Source: Ampullaceana balthica (lineage: Eukaryota > Mollusca > Gastropoda > Lymnaeidae). Taken from it: DNA of 64,000 nt. The notes beneath the pieces were generated by a model. That model had not been told where the DNA came from, did no database searches, and saw only the letters and a program-made list of their open reading frames with translations. Shown piece after piece: positions 13,288 to 25,495 of this stretch; positions within the stretch are counted from its first letter, which is position 1; the number at the start of each line of letters is the position of its first letter. Made by a program: the position numbers and the translations under genes. The stretch is from NCBI GenBank assembly GCA_944989445.1, contig CALYLW010000312.1, forward strand, positions 891,566-955,565, read 5' to 3'.

Positions 13288-13485
13288 GGACCGCCATTTT
13301 TATAGCTTGGGACCGCCATATTCATAGCTTGGGACCGCCATATTCATAGCATGGGACCGCGAGATTTATAGCATGGGACCGCCATATTCATAGCTTGGGA
13401 CCGCCATATTCATATCATGGGACCGCGAGATTTATAGCATGGGACCGCCAGATTCATAGCAAAGGACAGCCGGATTTATAGCCAA
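13288..13485. repeat. 22-bp minisatellite, about 9 copies
   Basis: The unit is GGGACCGCCATATTCATAGC plus two bases (TT or AT). Two alternating variants (CCATATTCATAG and CGAGATTTATAG) give a partial higher-order pattern. Confidence 0.93.
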
Positions 13486-13685
13486 TTTAGTCCATAAACG
13501 TCTGCTAGAAAAATGTACATCAAGTACTTTCGTATTACTGATTATTCAGCCACAGACGTAGTAGGAAATAAAATATTCCCCAATATCTCTATAAAATGTT
13601 CAATATTCAAGTAGCCTCGCGTTTTCTACTTATGGCAGTTACCTACCCGAAACGTTGTGAGTTATATGAACGTTCCTTAACATAC

Positions 13686-14306
13686 ACATCACCAGCGTCT
13701 GCCTGTGCTCTGTCGACAAGTGTCTGCCTATGTTACGTCCAAAAGTATCTGCCTATTGTCAGATATTAATTTTTATGTGTGTTGGAGGCGTTCTCACGTA
13801 ACAAAATATTTCGTGCAATAATTCCTTGAAGCACTAATGTCAATGAAATACCTTAAATACGAACACTATATACATTACATAAATATAAAATTGAGGTTTG
13901 ACATCCTGGAGTCATAATCAACACAGCCAGCCATCTTGCCATCACTCTTGAGCATTTTCCTGCGCTTCACTCACGTGACCTCTCTGTCACCAATCTCGTG
14001 ATTCTCACGTGACACCTACGTTATGTCCACAAGTGGCTGTCTATATTATGTCCAGCGGTGTCTATGTTCTGTCTAACACTTTCTGCCTATGTTGTCTACC
14101 ACTTCCTATCCATGTTATGTCCACCAGTGTCAGTCTATGTTCTGTCCACAAGTGTCTGCTTATGTCCTGTCCACCAGTTTCTGTCTATGTTCTGTCCACC
14201 AGTGTTTGTCTGTTATGTTATCTATGTTCTGTCTTCGATTTTCTGACTATTTTTTGCCCACAATTGTCTTTCCAATTTATGACCACCAGTGTCTGTCTAT
14301 TCTGTG
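13686..14306. repeat. Degenerate ~25-bp repeat (TGTCTGCCTATGTTCTGTCC)
   Basis: Scattered at about 13,690-13,760, then dense from about 14,020 to 14,306, are units of the form GTCTGTCTATGTTCTGTCCA plus CCAGT. The cysteine- and serine-rich frames across it arise from the repeat. Confidence 0.8.
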
Positions 14307-14660
14307 GGTTTGACGATGCTCTGACTGCCAACAAGGGTGTAGTAGCTGCCATGTTCAGGGTCTTAAACTATTCACACACAAACTATTCATGTCCTTGTAA
14401 TATGTGTGGGGGAAACAAACGAAGAGCTTCATTTTATTTGTGGACTTTGTAAACAACAATAAAAAGCATACAGAATTACTAGAAAAAACACACACACACA
14501 CACTTTTAGCACGATATTAGCGACTGGTTTATATGCAAGTGTAATAATCAACATTAAAAACACTTTTTAAAAACTAGTCTTATATTAAAAATACACTAAT
14601 TTTCTACTTTTTAGTCTACGCATTTTACAGTAAGTGCAAAGCCAGCTTACCTTTGGACTA
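14307..14660. other. Non-coding stretch
   Basis: A short (AC)n run occurs near 14,490. Nothing else was recognised. Confidence 0.4.
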
Positions 14661-16502
14661 TAAATCCCTTATATATGAGACATAACTAAAAGTAGTGATT
14701 ATGTTTAAACGCGACATTTACAGACTGAAACACAATTATCTCCCCTGGTTTTAAAACTGGGCGCAGGGACGGTAGGGGGTGTGAACAGTGACGGTCGGCG
14801 TCAACGCGTGAACTGTGCACGTGAAAAAATTATAAACAAATAGTGGGACGGTTCCTATTAAACTTACAAAGCAAGTTAATATAAGACAATTAATAAAACA
14901 AACCCGTAAAAACAAAGTTTTTGACAATAAATCCCTTATATATGAGACATAACTAACAGTATTGATTATTTTCAAACATTTACAGACTGAATCTGTCTTA
15001 ACTCAAGTTTGCTTCATAACCCTAGGGGGGGAGGGGTGGGTGGGAGGGGGAGAGGGGAAAAGTCTGGTCACCGATTCGCTTGACCGAGCTCAGAGTGACA
15101 CGTAAAATGTAAACAAAAGCGCCCGTCGCTTCGTTGGGTCGCCTCAATGCGTCAGCTCAAAATTTCACGTGGGAAAAAAACAATAACAAACCGTGAATTT
15201 AAATTACATACCTCATATAAGGATAAACTAAAAATGCATTAATTTAATTACGGTACGTTCGATCGATCTGAAATTTTGATACGATGCATTGTTAGGTCAG
15301 ACGGGTCCGTGTGCCAAATTTCAGTTCGATCGGATAATGGGAAGTGGGTCATTTTTGACTTCTGTTTTTCCGCCCGCCCAAGACAGAGAGAGAGAGACGC
15401 CGGTGAAGTTAATATAAGGGATTTAATAAAACAAACGTAAAAACAAAGTTTTTGACTATAAATCCCTTATATATGAGACATAACTAACAGTATTGATTAT
15501 TTTCAAACATTTACAGACTGAATCTGTCTTAACTCAAGTTTGCTTCATAACCCTAGGGGGGGGGAGGGGTGGGTGGGAGGGGGAGAGGGGAAAAGTCTGG
15601 TCACCGATTCGCTTGACCGAGCTCAGAGTGACACGTAAAATGTAAACAAAAGCGCCCGTCGCTTCGTTGGGTCGCCTCAATGCGTCAGCTCAAAATTTCA
15701 CGTGGGAAAAAAACAATAACAAACCGTGAATTTAAATTACATACCTCATATAAGGATAAACTAAAAATGCATTAATTTAATTACGGTACGTTCGATCGAT
15801 CTGAAATTTTGATACGATGCATTGTTAGGTTAGACGGGTCCGTGTGCCAAATTTCAGTTCGATCGGATCATGGGAAGTGGGTCATTTTTGACTTCTGTTT
15901 TTCCGCCCGCCCAAGACAGAGAGAGAGAGAGACGCCGGTGAAGTTAATATAAGGGATTTAATAAAACAAACCGCTAAAAACAAAGTTTTTGACTATAAAT
16001 CCCTTATATATGAGACATAACTAACAGTATTGATTATTTTCAAACATTTACAGACTGAATCTGTCTTAACTCAAGTTTGCTTCATAACCCTAGTGGGGGG
16101 GGGAGGGGTGGGTGGGGGGGTAGAGGGGAAAAGTCTGGTCACCGATTCGCTTGACCGAGCTCAGAGTGACACGTAAAATGTAAACAAAAGCGCCCGTCGC
16201 TTCGTTGGGCCGCCTCAATGCGTCAGCTCAAAATTTCACGTGGGAAAAAAACAATAACAAACCGTGAATTTAAATTACATACCTCATATAAGGATAAACT
16301 AAAAATGCATTAATTTAATTAAGGTACGTTCGATCGATCTGACATTTTGATACGATGCATTGTTAGGTTAGACGGGTCCGTGTGCGAAATTTCAGTTCGA
16401 TCGGATCATGGGAAGTGGGTCATTTTTGACTTGTGTTTTTCCGCCCGCCCAAGACAGAAGAGAGAGAGAGAGACGCCGGTGAAGTTAATATAAGGGATTT
16501 AA
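14661..16502 (-). repeat. Tandem array of a ~535-bp repeat (3 full units plus a short diverged one)
   Basis: TAAATCCCTTATATATGAGA begins units at 14,661, 14,929, 15,459 and 15,997, and the last unit closes with AGTTAATATAAGGGATTTA near 16,502. The first unit is short (268 bp) and diverged. The later three are highly similar, differing mainly in G-run and GA-run length. A single inverted copy lies at 37,982-38,522 (assigned here as the reference + orientation). Unit ends are inverted (TAAATCCCTTATAT), as in a foldback or TIR element, and neighbouring units are joined by a linker of about 40 bp containing AAAACAAAGTTTTTGAC. No coding capacity was seen. The element family was not recognised. Confidence 0.85.
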
Positions 16503-18069
16503 AAATAAATCATTTTTGAGCTTGCATTAATGACGTTGATTTAATTTGAAAAAAGAATTGCCTCACGAATTAAACAATTTAAGATATGAAAGTCAGAATC
16601 CATACTTGCTACATCTCTATTAATCGTGAACGAAAAAAAAATAATTTAAATCTAAATAACACAAAGAGTAAGAAAAAATCCCTTTCTTTAGTGTAACGTT
16701 ACCCTGGCATAGATGCCTGGAGTTAAAAAAAACAACAAAAAAACAATTTATTTAAAAAAATTGAATTAAAAAAACAATTTTAATTTTTTTTAAACAATAA
16801 ACAGAAATTTTAATTGGAAGCATTTGATCTATTTTAATAAATTAGAACCTTCTCTTATTTCATCCCCCCCCCTTAAACGATACATAACTTCCTTGTATGT
16901 TCTAAACTAAATGGCCATAATGTCATTCTTCTCAATGACAACACCCTGGAGATAGTTGAGTTTTTTTGTACATCTCACATTTAAATACGGTATCCATCAA
17001 TGGAATCCTTTACGTCCGTGCGAAGTGTGTCAATCAAAGCTCATTCAGCTCCACTTCCTGGTCGGCCATCGACCACGTGACATCTCCCCCATCTTTAATT
17101 CCAGGGGATCCAGGGAGCGTCACCAAAAGCCAGCGTGGGGTGGGAGGATGATAGGGGGGGGACAAGCAACCGCTAGAACTATCAACTAAAATCTGATGAG
17201 GCCCCAAGCAATGAGTTTAAAGTAGTCGATCAAAGCGGATGAAAGTCAAGTAGCATCACCAGAGGTCAGAGTTCATGCACAGCAATCACCACATGAGGTC
17301 ATAGGTCATGTGCAGTGCAAGAGTCAACCCTGTGACTGATGTTTGTGAGCCGAGGCGCAACATTTTGGAGCCATACACAATATAGATCCTAGTTACCACA
17401 TCCACTATCAAATTAATGCTACACAAAGATTTGATTTTTATTTTTTGCTTTACAGGTGACCCCATTGACTTGATTTACTTAGAATAAAATAAACATCGCT
17501 TCAAGGTTGTTTATGGGTTTCGTCTCGTGTCGTTTGGCATTTTTTCGGTCCCAGATAGTAACACAACGTAAATTGGAATGGTGAGTACTGTGACTTCACG
17601 GGAAATGATCTACTCCACTTTGGTCCTTTGTTCTGGCGATGGCTCTTGTGTTCCCCCACGATTGTCGGGATTCTATTTATGGAAGTCAATTATGTTAGCG
17701 ACCGTCCTTAACTACACGTGATACAAGACCCAGTAAAAGGTTGGTCGGGACCATTAGGTTGAGGTGGACCTATCGACCCACTGACCTACAGGCAGTCACG
17801 CGATCTTAGTGTACGCTCAAATGATGCTGTTAATTGGTGTACACTAGCACTACTCGAATGTTCACCGGGTAAATTGTAATCCATCCCAAATCTAAATTAC
17901 ATCGGGTAAATTACACCCCCGTAAACTGAACGTACACTGGGTCACTTGTACGCCCTCACAAATAATAAATAATAATAAGTTAATATAGCAATAATTAATA
18001 AGTAATAACTACGGTACTTTGTTAATTAGTAATAAACAATGAATTGATAAGTAAATTATTATTATTTCT
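16503..18069. other. Non-coding stretch
   Basis: No coding exon could be supported. The sequence is AT-rich up to about 16,860 and more balanced from about 16,950 to 17,960. Confidence 0.4.
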
Positions 18070-18675
18070 CTAACACCCTGACCCCTATATTAGTACCCTG
18101 ACCCCTATCTAAGTACCCTGACCCCCATCTTAGTGCCCTGACCCCTATCTTAGTACCATGACGCCTATCTTATTACCCTGACCCCTATCTTAGTACCCTG
18201 ACCCCTATCTTAGTACCCTGACCCCTATCTTAGTACCCTTACCCCTATCTTAGTACCCTGACCCCTATCTTAGTACCCTGACCCCTATCTTAGTACCCTG
18301 ACCCCTATCTTAGTACCCTGACCCCTATCTTAGTACCCTGACCCCTATCTTAGTACCCTGACCCCTATCTAAGTACCCTGACCCCCTATCTTAGTAGCCC
18401 TGACCCCTATCTTAGTACCCTGACGCCTATCTTAGTACCCTGACCCCTATCTTAGACCCTGACCCCTATCTTAGTACCCTGACCCCTATCTTAGTACCCT
18501 GACCCCTATCTTAGTACCATGACCCCTATCTTAGTACCCTGACCCCTATCTTAGTACCCTGACCCCTATCTTAGTACCCTGACCCCTATCTTAGTACCCT
18601 GACCCCTATCTTAGTACCCTGACCCCTATCTTAGTACCCTGACCCCTATCTTAGTACCCTGACGCCTATCTTCAT
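18070..18675. repeat. 20-bp minisatellite, about 30 copies
   Basis: The unit is ACCCTGACCCCTATCTTAGT. Copies are nearly identical, with single-base variants and occasional 1-bp length changes near 18,385-18,455. Confidence 0.97.
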
Positions 18676-18837
18676 ACTCCGAATCCCTTCATAATACTAT
18701 AAACACCAATTAAATGCAACATTAGGATTTGTTGAAAAATATAAAAAACTGAAACCCAAATGATATCTTTATCTTACTTGCATACAGCGCTATATACATT
18801 ATCAATTTATTATTATTATTATTATCTTTACTTACAC

Positions 18838-21800
18838 AGATGAGTGGTGTCTATTGCTGACCGCTACAGAGATGAGTGGTGTCTATTGCTGATCGTTACT
18901 GAGATGAGTGGTGTCTATTGCTGACCGTTACACGGATGAGTGGTGTCTATTGCTGACCGTTACACAGATGAGTGGTGTCTATTGCTGACATTACACAGAT
19001 GAGTGGTGTCTATTGCTGACCGTTACACAGATGAGTGGTGTCTATTGCTGACCGCTACAGAGATGAGTGGTGTCTATTGCTGATCGTTACTGAGATGAGT
19101 GGTGTCTATTGCTGACCGTTACACGGATGAGTGGTGTCTATTGCTGACCGTTACACAGATGAGTGGTGTCTATTGCTGACCGTTACACGGATGTGTGGTC
19201 TCTATTGCTGACCGTTACACAGATGAGTGGTGTCTATTGCTGACCGTTACACAGACGAGTGGTGTCTATTGCTGACCGTTACACAGACGTGTGGTGTCTA
19301 GTGCTGACCGTTACACAGACGTGTGGTGTCTATTGCTGACCGTTACACAGATGAGTGGTGTCTATTGCTGACCGTTACACAGACGTGTGGTGTCTATTGC
19401 TGACCGTTACACAGATGAGTGGTGTCTATTGCTGACCGTTACACAGATGAGTGGTGTCTATTGCTGACAGTTACACAGATGAGTGGTGTCTATTGCTGAC
19501 CGTTACACAGACGTGTGGTGTCTATTGCTGACCGTTACACAGATGAGTGGTGTCTATTGCTGACCGTTACACAGATGAGTGGTGTCTATTGCTGACAGTT
19601 ACACAGATGAGTGGTGTCTATTGCTGACCGTTACACAGATGAGTGGTGTCTATTGCTGACCGTTACACAGATGAGTGGTGTCTATTGCTGACAGTTACAC
19701 AGATGAGTGGTGTCTATTGCTGACCGTTACACAGATGAGTGGTGTCTATTGCTGACCGTTACACCGATGAGTGGTGTCTATTGCTGACCGTTACACAGAC
19801 GTGTGGTGTCTATTGCTGACCGTTACACAGACGTGTGGTGTCTATTGCTGACCGTTACACAGATGAGTGGTGTCTATTGCTGACAGTTACACAGATGAGT
19901 GGTGTCTATTGCTGACCGTTACACAGATGAGTGGTGTCTATTGCTGACATTACACAGATGAGTGGTGTCTATTACTGACCGTTACACAGATGAGTGGTGT
20001 CTACTGCTGACCGTTACACAGATGAGTGGTGTCTATTGCTGACAGTTACACAGATGAGTGGTGTCTATTGCTGACAGTTACACAGACGTGTGGTGTCTAT
20101 TGCTGACGTTACACAGATTAGTGGTGTCTATTGCTGACAGTTACACAGATGTGTGGTGTCTATTGCTGACCGTTACACAGATGTGTGGTGTCCATTGCTG
20201 ACCGTTACACAGATGAGTGGTGTCTATTGCTGACCGTTACACAGATGAGTGGTGTCTATTGCTGAACGTTACACAGATGTGTGGTGTCTATTGCTGACGT
20301 TACACAGATGAGTGGTGTCTATTGCTGACCGTTACACAGATGAGTGGTGTCTATTGCTGACAGTTACACAGATGAGTGGTGTCTATTGCTGACAGTTACA
20401 CAGATGAGTGGTGTCTATTGCTGACCGTTACACAGATGAGTGGTGTCTATTGCTGACAGTTACACAGATGAGTGGTGTCTATTGCTGACAGTTACACAGA
20501 TGAGTGGTGTCTATTGCTGACAGTTACACAGACGTGTGGTGTCTATTGCTGACAGTTACACAGATGAGTGGTGTCTATTGCTGACCGTTACACAGACGAG
20601 TGGTGTCTATTGCTGACAGTTACACAGATGAGTGGTGTCTATTGCTGACAGTTACACAGATGAGTGGTGTCTATTGCTGACCGTTACACAGATGAGTGGT
20701 GTCTATTGCTGACCGTTACACAGATGAGTGGTGTCTATTGCTGACCGTTACACAGATGAGTGGTGTCTATTGCTGACCGTTACACAGATGAGTGGTGTCT
20801 ATTGCTGACAGTTACACAGATGAGTGGTGTCTATTGCTGACCGTTACACAGATGAGTGGTGTCTATTGCTGACAGTTACACAGATGAGTGGTGTCTATTG
20901 CTGACATTACACAGATGAGTGGTGTCTATTGCTGACAGTTTCACAGATGAGTGGTGTCTATTGCTGACAGTTACACAGATGAGTGGTGTCTATTGCTGAC
21001 AGTTACACAGATGAGTGGTGTCTATTGCTGACATTACACAGATGAGTGGTGTCTATTGCTGACAGTTACACAGATGAGTGGTGTCTATTGCTGACAGTTA
21101 CACAGATGAGTGGTGTCTATTGCTGACAGTTACACAGATGAGTGGTGTCTATTGCTGACAGTTACACAGATGAGTGGTGTCTATTGCTGACAGTTACACA
21201 GACGTGTGGTGTCTATTGCTGACAGTTACACAGATGAGTGGTGTCTATTGCTGACAGTTACACAGATGAGTGGTGTCTATTGCTGACGTTTACACAGATG
21301 AGTGGTGTCTATTGCTGACAGTTACACAGATGAGTGGTGTCTATTGCTGACCGTTACACAGATGAGTGGTGTCTATTGCTGAACGTTACACAGATGTGTG
21401 GTGTCTATTGCTGACGTTACACAGATGAGTGGTGTCTATTGCTGACCGTTACACAGATGAGTGGTGTCTATTGCTGACAGTTACACAGATGAGTGGTGTC
21501 TATTGCTGACAGTTACACAGATGAGTGGTGTCTATTGCTGACCATTACACAGATTAGTGGTGTCTATTGCTGACATTACACAGATGAGTGGTGTCTATTG
21601 CTGACAGTTACACAGATGAGTGGTGTCTATTGCTGAACGTTACACAGATGTGTGGTGTCTATTGCTGACCGTTACACAGATGAGTGGTGTCTATTGCTGA
21701 CCGTTACACAGACGTGTGGTGTCTATTGCTGACAGTTACACAGATGAGTGGTGTCTATTGCTGACAGTTACACAGATGAGTGGTGTCTATTGCTGACCGT

Positions 21801-21993
21801 TACACAGATGAGTGGTGTCTATTGCTGACAGTTACACAGATGAGTGGTGTCTATTGCTGACCGTTACACAGATGAGTGGTGTCTATTGCTGACCGTTACA
21901 CAGATGAGTGGTGTCTATTGCTGACCGTTACACAGATGAGTGGTGTCTATTGCTGACCGTTACACAGACGTGTGGTGTCTATTGCTGACCGTT
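18838..21993. repeat. 32-bp minisatellite, about 98 copies
   Basis: The unit is GTTACACAGATGAGTGGTGT followed by CTATTGCTGACC. Variation is concentrated at two places: GATGAG or GACGTG in the middle, and CTGACCG or CTGACAG at the junction, with some 30-31-bp units lacking a base or two (CTGACATTACAC). It is the longest array in the window, at about 3.16 kb. Confidence 0.97.
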
Positions 21994-22484
21994 AGCTGTT
22001 CAGTTTTCAAACTCAACATCTCAGTGCGTATAGTTGACGTGAGAAAACATTTCATGAACAGCGCGTGGTAATGACGTGAACAGAAATTGAGCAGACGAGT
22101 GAATCTGTTCGTGACGTGAGAAGAATTAAAATACTCTCAAAACAAAAAAAAATTTTTTTAAAAACAGATCGGGATACAATTTTAACACATTTTACAAATA
22201 TGTCATGAACTAGTGCTTCTAATGATTTATTTGAGGGGGAAAAAACCCGCTTGAGGAGAAAAATCTAAGGAAACCCGATAAGAGTAATTTGAGGGACATC
22301 ACGTGACATTTTCTACTTAAAGTAATAAAAGAATAACAAGGCTATGATGAGGGCCGGATTAAGCCATCTTGGTGCCCGAGGCGCAAACCCACATGGGTGC
22401 CCCCTTCTGCCCCGACCCCCCACTGACCGTTGGTATGTTCAATATTAAGCAAACCAACTAACAAACTAAACAGTTGTTAACACA

Positions 22485-22664
22485 CAGGGGCGTCACAAGG
22501 GATTGCGGGAGGTGCGGACTGCACCGGGTGACACCAAAGGGTAAAATTCTGTATGCCTCGTTATTTGGCATTGGCGTACTCGGAGGAGGTCTATGGGATA
22601 AGTTGTCAGGGGGTGACACCATGACCTACCAAACTGGATGACACCCACCCTAGTGACGCCGCTG
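22485..22664. mobile_element. hAT-type MITE nested in the larger hAT element
   Basis: The 180-bp element is flanked by perfect 8-bp duplications TTAACACA (22,477-22,484 and 22,665-22,672). The ends are inverted: CAGGGGCGTCAC at the left, GTGACGCCGCTG at the right. No coding capacity. Confidence 0.88.
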
Positions 22665-22849
22665 TTAACACATGATATGTTTGTACTAGTATCACTCAAA
22701 TAAAACCTACGATAAGTTATTTCTGTATTAAAATTAATATTTAATTAATTGTGTAATAATAATAGACAAACACGCTGTAACTTTTTTAATAGATGAGAAA
22801 ATCAGAGAAAGCAAACCTTTACATTTTAAAGTTCTTTATTATAGATTTT

Positions 22850-24290
22850 ACATGTGGCAAAGCACATCATCAAAGTTAATTTTGCGCAAAATGTCTGTCT
22901 CAATCATCAGCAAAGATAAGGAATCAAGCCTTTCTTATTTCATTATCGATCTACTTAGATTTTTTTGTACGTTTTAACTGAGAAAAATAGCGCTCAGTTA
23001 AAACATTCGTAAACATTAATGTTAAAAATATGCTCAAGTCCATTTCTACATTGGAAAAGCAAAATGGATGTTGTCTGTATAACTTTGTATAATTCTGCAT
23101 GACTCAACGTGTTGTTTTGCTGCATGAAACTTGAGCGAATATATGAGTGTAACTTTTGTAGTTCAGTATATAAATTATTGTTCAGATCTTCAGGATAAGC
23201 ATTTATTAGTCCTATAAAACACTGAGATGTTTGTGGTACATCGAACAGACAAGAAATTCTAACTGCAATATCATTATATACCTATCCTCATCTACCCATC
23301 TGTCTCAAGTTTTTCAACAATGGCTTAAAAATCAAATATACGAAATTTGTCTCTGGCTTTCAGAGATACCTCAGGGGCATCACCATCAATCACCACTGTC
23401 TTTCATGCAAGTGATCTGCTAGTGAAGAATACAAATCAGCACACGTTTTCAAGTTCACGTGCTCATTTTGTAGAGCTTGACTGAATCTGTGAAAATGTAA
23501 CACTTCTTCCCGAAAGACAAGCGTGAGAGCAAATTCTAATGAATGTATCTTCTTTGCAATTTTTTTCTGCTTCTCTTCTGGTGTCCAGCTTCTGTGACAG
23601 GTCTTATTGTAAGCACTCTAACGCTTCTATAATCTGAGGATAAGACTTTAGAATAGCTTTAATTCCAACAGCATGTGCTTCCCTTATGGTTTCGGAAAGA
23701 GAGTTTAACAGCTTTCAATCCACAAAGCATCATTTCAGAATCTTCCATCTGTTGGTTGAAGCTGAGAAAAAAGTATCTGATCAGTTGCACTGTATGGAAG
23801 AAGTTTACTGCCTCTAAACAAGAGTCAACGGCACTTCTGCCTACCAGATTTATTGAATGGGTAGCACAGGGTATGTAGATAGAAAACTAATTTTCCTCTA
23901 GAATTTTGTTCTGCATGCCCTTGAAAATACCAAGACATACTAGCTGCGTTATCCGGGACTGACCTCTGCATTTCGCAAAATCAATATTGCAAACTACACG
24001 TAAGTACTGGAACACTTGCTTAGCCATATCTTCACCGGTGTGACTTTGCAACTCCAAGAAAGTAAAAAAGCGCTAAATGGGCTCTCCATCTACCACATAT
24101 CGAAGAACAACGCTCAACTGATCTATAAGTGAAATATCGGGTATTGACAAGCTTAAATAACCGAAAACCTTTACTGCATCTATAATTACTTGATGGACTT
24201 TTGGGGACATAATTTTAATCAGTTCTTCACATATAGTTTTGGATACATAAGAAGGATTTCCTTTTTCCAGAATTTCCTTATTTCTTAATG
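22850..24290 (-). pseudogene. Decayed hAT transposase (DUF4371/ZMYM1-like type)
   Basis: Reading the minus strand, several fragments of a hAT transposase can be recognised despite stops and frameshifts. Near 24,090-24,150 is a stretch reading PDISLIDQLSVVLRYV; about 23,860-24,060 gives ELQSHTGEDMAKQVFQYL, then IPCATHSINLVGRSAVD. Near 22,925-23,000 the C-terminal dimerisation segment reads ERYFSQLKRTKK. These match the domain order of the ZMYM1-like hAT transposases common in animals: a DUF4371 region, an RNase-H-like core with a CATHSLNL-type motif, then a C-terminal hAT dimerisation region. Multiple in-frame stops mean that no functional protein is encoded. Confidence 0.85.
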
Positions 24291-24428
24291 TGTAATGCTA
24301 AAAATGGATCAAAGTGGCTGACACTCTAGCAACCCTAGGGATCAAACTGACTGACCAACTCAGCAACCCTAGAAAATTCAAATTTGGTAAAGATCCAAAT
24401 TTTTCATTTGTCACTTTAAAAGCGATTT

Positions 24429-24595
24429 CAGGGATGGATTAAGATTGCATGGGGCCCCTGGCTGCAATTCCACCCTGGGGCCTTGTTCAGCCACTTTATT
24501 ATACAATTTAATAAGTTTTGGGGTCCCTTAATTTAGTCTTAAATCATTGGGCGCCCATTGAAGGCCCAATCAGCCTTCCATTTAATCCGCCCCTA
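24429..24595. mobile_element. Second nested hAT-type MITE
   Basis: This 167-bp element has ends CAGGGATGGATTAAG and TTTAATCCGCCCCTA (inverted). It is flanked by AGCGATTT (24,421-24,428) and TGCGATTT (24,596-24,603), an 8-bp duplication with one mismatch. Its ends resemble those of the host hAT, so it could be a deletion derivative of a related family. Confidence 0.8.
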
Positions 24596-24678
24596 TGCGA
24601 TTTAATATTACATTATGGACAATATACACAAGGCACGTGCCTTGTTTGCCTATAGGTTAATCCAGGCCTGGCTATGAT

Positions 24679-25214
24679 AGATATGTAAAAGATTTTAAAC
24701 GTCATTAATTAAAGCAGACATATCAATGCAATGTGGCTGTGTGATATGGGTGATTGTCGAAGACACTCTCAACGACATCATGGCCCCTTTATTAGCGCCC
24801 TACTTTCTTAATAAAAACCCCGCCGCCCCAAGAAACGCTTCAATTATTCTGTCTTATTCTGTCATTAAGTAGTTCAGACAAAGTTCTCAGCGCGAGGTTC
24901 TCATCTCAAAATTCCCAGCGCACGTATTCCATCAGCTTGGTCCCATGACAACCAATGCACTTTTCTTGTGCAATACGGGATGAAAAAATAACGATGTTCA
25001 TGTCTACAAAGTTTCATATGCAATCATTAGACGTTAGGTAAATCAGGTGATGAAAAACTGAGACACGGGGGCTTAATGAAGCAACTGTTTTTTATTTTTT
25101 TTTAAAAAGAAAAATAATTCTGTAGAAGAAACCTTGACAGTATCTACAGATGCCATCCAAAAATTTCAGACGGTCAATTCCTTCAAATTTGAACATCAAA
25201 ACAATGTCACCAAT
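24679..25214. other. Non-coding stretch
   Basis: No feature was recognised. Confidence 0.4.
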
Positions 25215-25495
25215 GGGGACATCCATAAAGTACGTCACGCTTCAGAGGGGGGAGGGGGTGTAAGAAAGTGTGACAGTTTGTGACATGGGGGAGGGGGGGG
25301 GTGAGTCCGGCCATGTGTGACGTCACGTTGTTTTATATTAAATTTTAATTATTTTGTTAATAAAAAAAAATTTTTGAAAGTGTGACGTACTTTAGGGGGG
25401 TGGGGGTATGTCCAAGATTTGTGACCGTTTGTGACAGGGGGAGGGGGGAGTTAAAATTTTTCAAAAATAGCGTGACGTACTTTATCGACGGCCCC
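25215..25495. mobile_element. MITE with GGGGNCRTCCATAAAGTACGTCACGC-type ends, copy 1
   Basis: The left end is GGGGACATCCATAAAGTACG and the right end, in inverse, is GGGGCCGTCGATAAAGTACG; both continue TCACGC. The flanks are AAT on each side (3 bp). The interior is G-rich with repeated GTGACAGTTTGTGACA-like segments and no coding capacity. The same family is seen at 27,440-27,855 and, truncated, at 53,080. The superfamily is uncertain. Confidence 0.8.

Larger units (their letters stand above)
22341..24678 (-). mobile_element. hAT-superfamily DNA transposon with 8-bp target duplication
   Basis: The 8-bp GCTATGAT flanks the element exactly (22,341-22,348 and 24,671-24,678). The element, 22,349-24,670, opens with GAGGGCCGGATTAAG and closes with the imperfect inverse TTAATCCAGGCCTG. 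An 8-bp duplication and CAGGG(C/G)CGGATTAA-type ends are typical of hAT elements. Inside is a decayed transposase on the minus strand. Two smaller hAT-type MITEs have inserted into it (22,485-22,664 and 24,429-24,595), which makes this insertion older than both. Confidence 0.88.

Noticed and set aside
14009..14452. 147-codon Cys/Val/Ser-rich frame
   Set aside because: Made of the degenerate 25-bp repeat; overlapping frames in other phases show the same composition.
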